A stretch of DNA of 5,579 nucleotides from an uncultured Clostridia bacterium (GTDB lineage Bacteria > Bacillota > Clostridia > Oscillospirales > Acutalibacteraceae). Below the pieces are notes generated by a model. That model searched no databases. It was not told the origin of the DNA and worked only from the letters and a program-made list of their open reading frames with translations. This document shows positions 5,259-5,579 of the stretch, one piece after another; the first letter of the stretch is position 1; the number at the start of each line of letters is the position of its first letter. Location of the stretch: contig CANQLQ010000145.1 in the NCBI GenBank assembly GCA_947624755.1, positions 1 through 5,579 on the forward strand. Direction: 5' to 3'. Position numbers and translations under genes: made by a program.

Positions 5259-5579
5259 TTGCCTACCTTTAACCAGTTAGTTCGTAACGGCAGAGAAACG
5301 CTTGTAAAAAAGCCGAAGGCTCCCGCTCTTCTCAAGGGTCTCAATTCACAGAAGAATGTCATGACAGACCATGACTCACCGCAGAAGCGCGGCGTTTGCA
5401 CAGCAGTTAAGACAGCAACACCGAGGAAGCCGAACTCAGCTCTTCGTAAGATCGCCAGAGTACGTCTTACCAACGGTATTGAAGTTTCAGCTTACATTCC
5501 GGGCGTTGGTCATAACCTTCAGGAACACAGCGTTGTTCTTATCCGTGGCGGCCGTGTTAAGGATCTTCCCGGTGTGCGT
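5259..5579 (+). CDS. rpsL: 30S ribosomal protein S12, partial at the right edge
   Basis: S12 lines the decoding centre of the small ribosomal subunit and helps set translation accuracy. The first 107 codons are present; the family is usually about 125-145 residues, so the C-terminus lies beyond the window. The start MPTFNQLVRNGRE, the SPQKRGVCTAV block (40-50), PNSALRK (58-64), GHNLQEHSVVLIRGGRV (84-100) and KDLPGVR (101-107) are hallmarks. K101 and D102, matching E. coli K87 and D88, are retained. Position 56 is arginine (AGG, 5424-5426) where most bacteria have the first lysine of PKKPNS (E. coli K42, B. subtilis K56). Codon choice leans to AAG, CTT, CGT and GGC, unlike the more A-rich neighbours, as expected for a highly expressed gene. 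It has its own promoter after a terminator and probably heads an rpsL-rpsG-fusA-tuf operon, which would lie to the right; this is inferred from known synteny. Confidence 0.98.
   Translation, partial: MPTFNQLVRNGRETLVKKPKAPALLKGLNSQKNVMTDHDSPQKRGVCTAVKTATPRKPNSALRKIARVRLTNGIEVSAYIPGVGHNLQEHSVVLIRGGRVKDLPGVR

Noticed and set aside
5210..5473. Minus-strand 87-codon frame over rpsL
   Set aside because: It lies antisense to an unmistakable S12 gene and resembles no family; it is a shadow frame.

Overview
The window looks like a stretch of a low-to-moderate GC Firmicutes chromosome, most likely a Clostridia member of the Ruminococcus/Oscillospiraceae type. This is inferred from strong AAGGAG-type ribosome binding sites, GTG and TTG starts, sigma-A-like promoters, S12 sequence of Firmicutes type, and a zinc-ribbon membrane protein of a kind common in gut Clostridia. 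All five genes read on the + strand. No convincing gene was seen on the - strand.

Layout: positions 1-337 are non-coding. They hold a cluster of hairpins at the far left, then a candidate promoter, a long perfect inverted repeat and the truB ribosome binding site. Next come truB (tRNA pseudouridine-55 synthase, 338-1231) and ribF (bifunctional riboflavin kinase/FAD synthetase, 1294-2220, GTG start), a pair often adjacent in Firmicutes. After 90 bp lies a HAD-superfamily hydrolase (2311-2991) with no obvious ribosome binding site. One base after its stop codon is a 52-bp inverted repeat flanked by TA, then a perfect TATAAT box, then a hairpin that begins where a transcript from that box would start. 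This leads into a 628-residue protein (3134-5020) with an N-terminal zinc ribbon, an acidic linker, one membrane segment and an ectodomain that resembles RsiV/PdaC-type DUF4163-DUF3298 proteins. A Rho-independent terminator closes this block. A strong consensus promoter then drives rpsL (ribosomal protein S12), which starts with TTG at 5259 and runs off the right edge after 107 codons.

Functionally the window joins housekeeping genes (tRNA modification, flavin cofactor synthesis, translation) to one uncharacterised membrane protein, the least understood gene here. I did not find a clear new multi-gene system. The points most worth a second look are the arginine at the streptomycin-site lysine position of S12, the zinc-ribbon/RsiV-like membrane protein, the MITE-like inverted repeat with two competing folds, and two candidate promoters that each sit directly before a hairpin.
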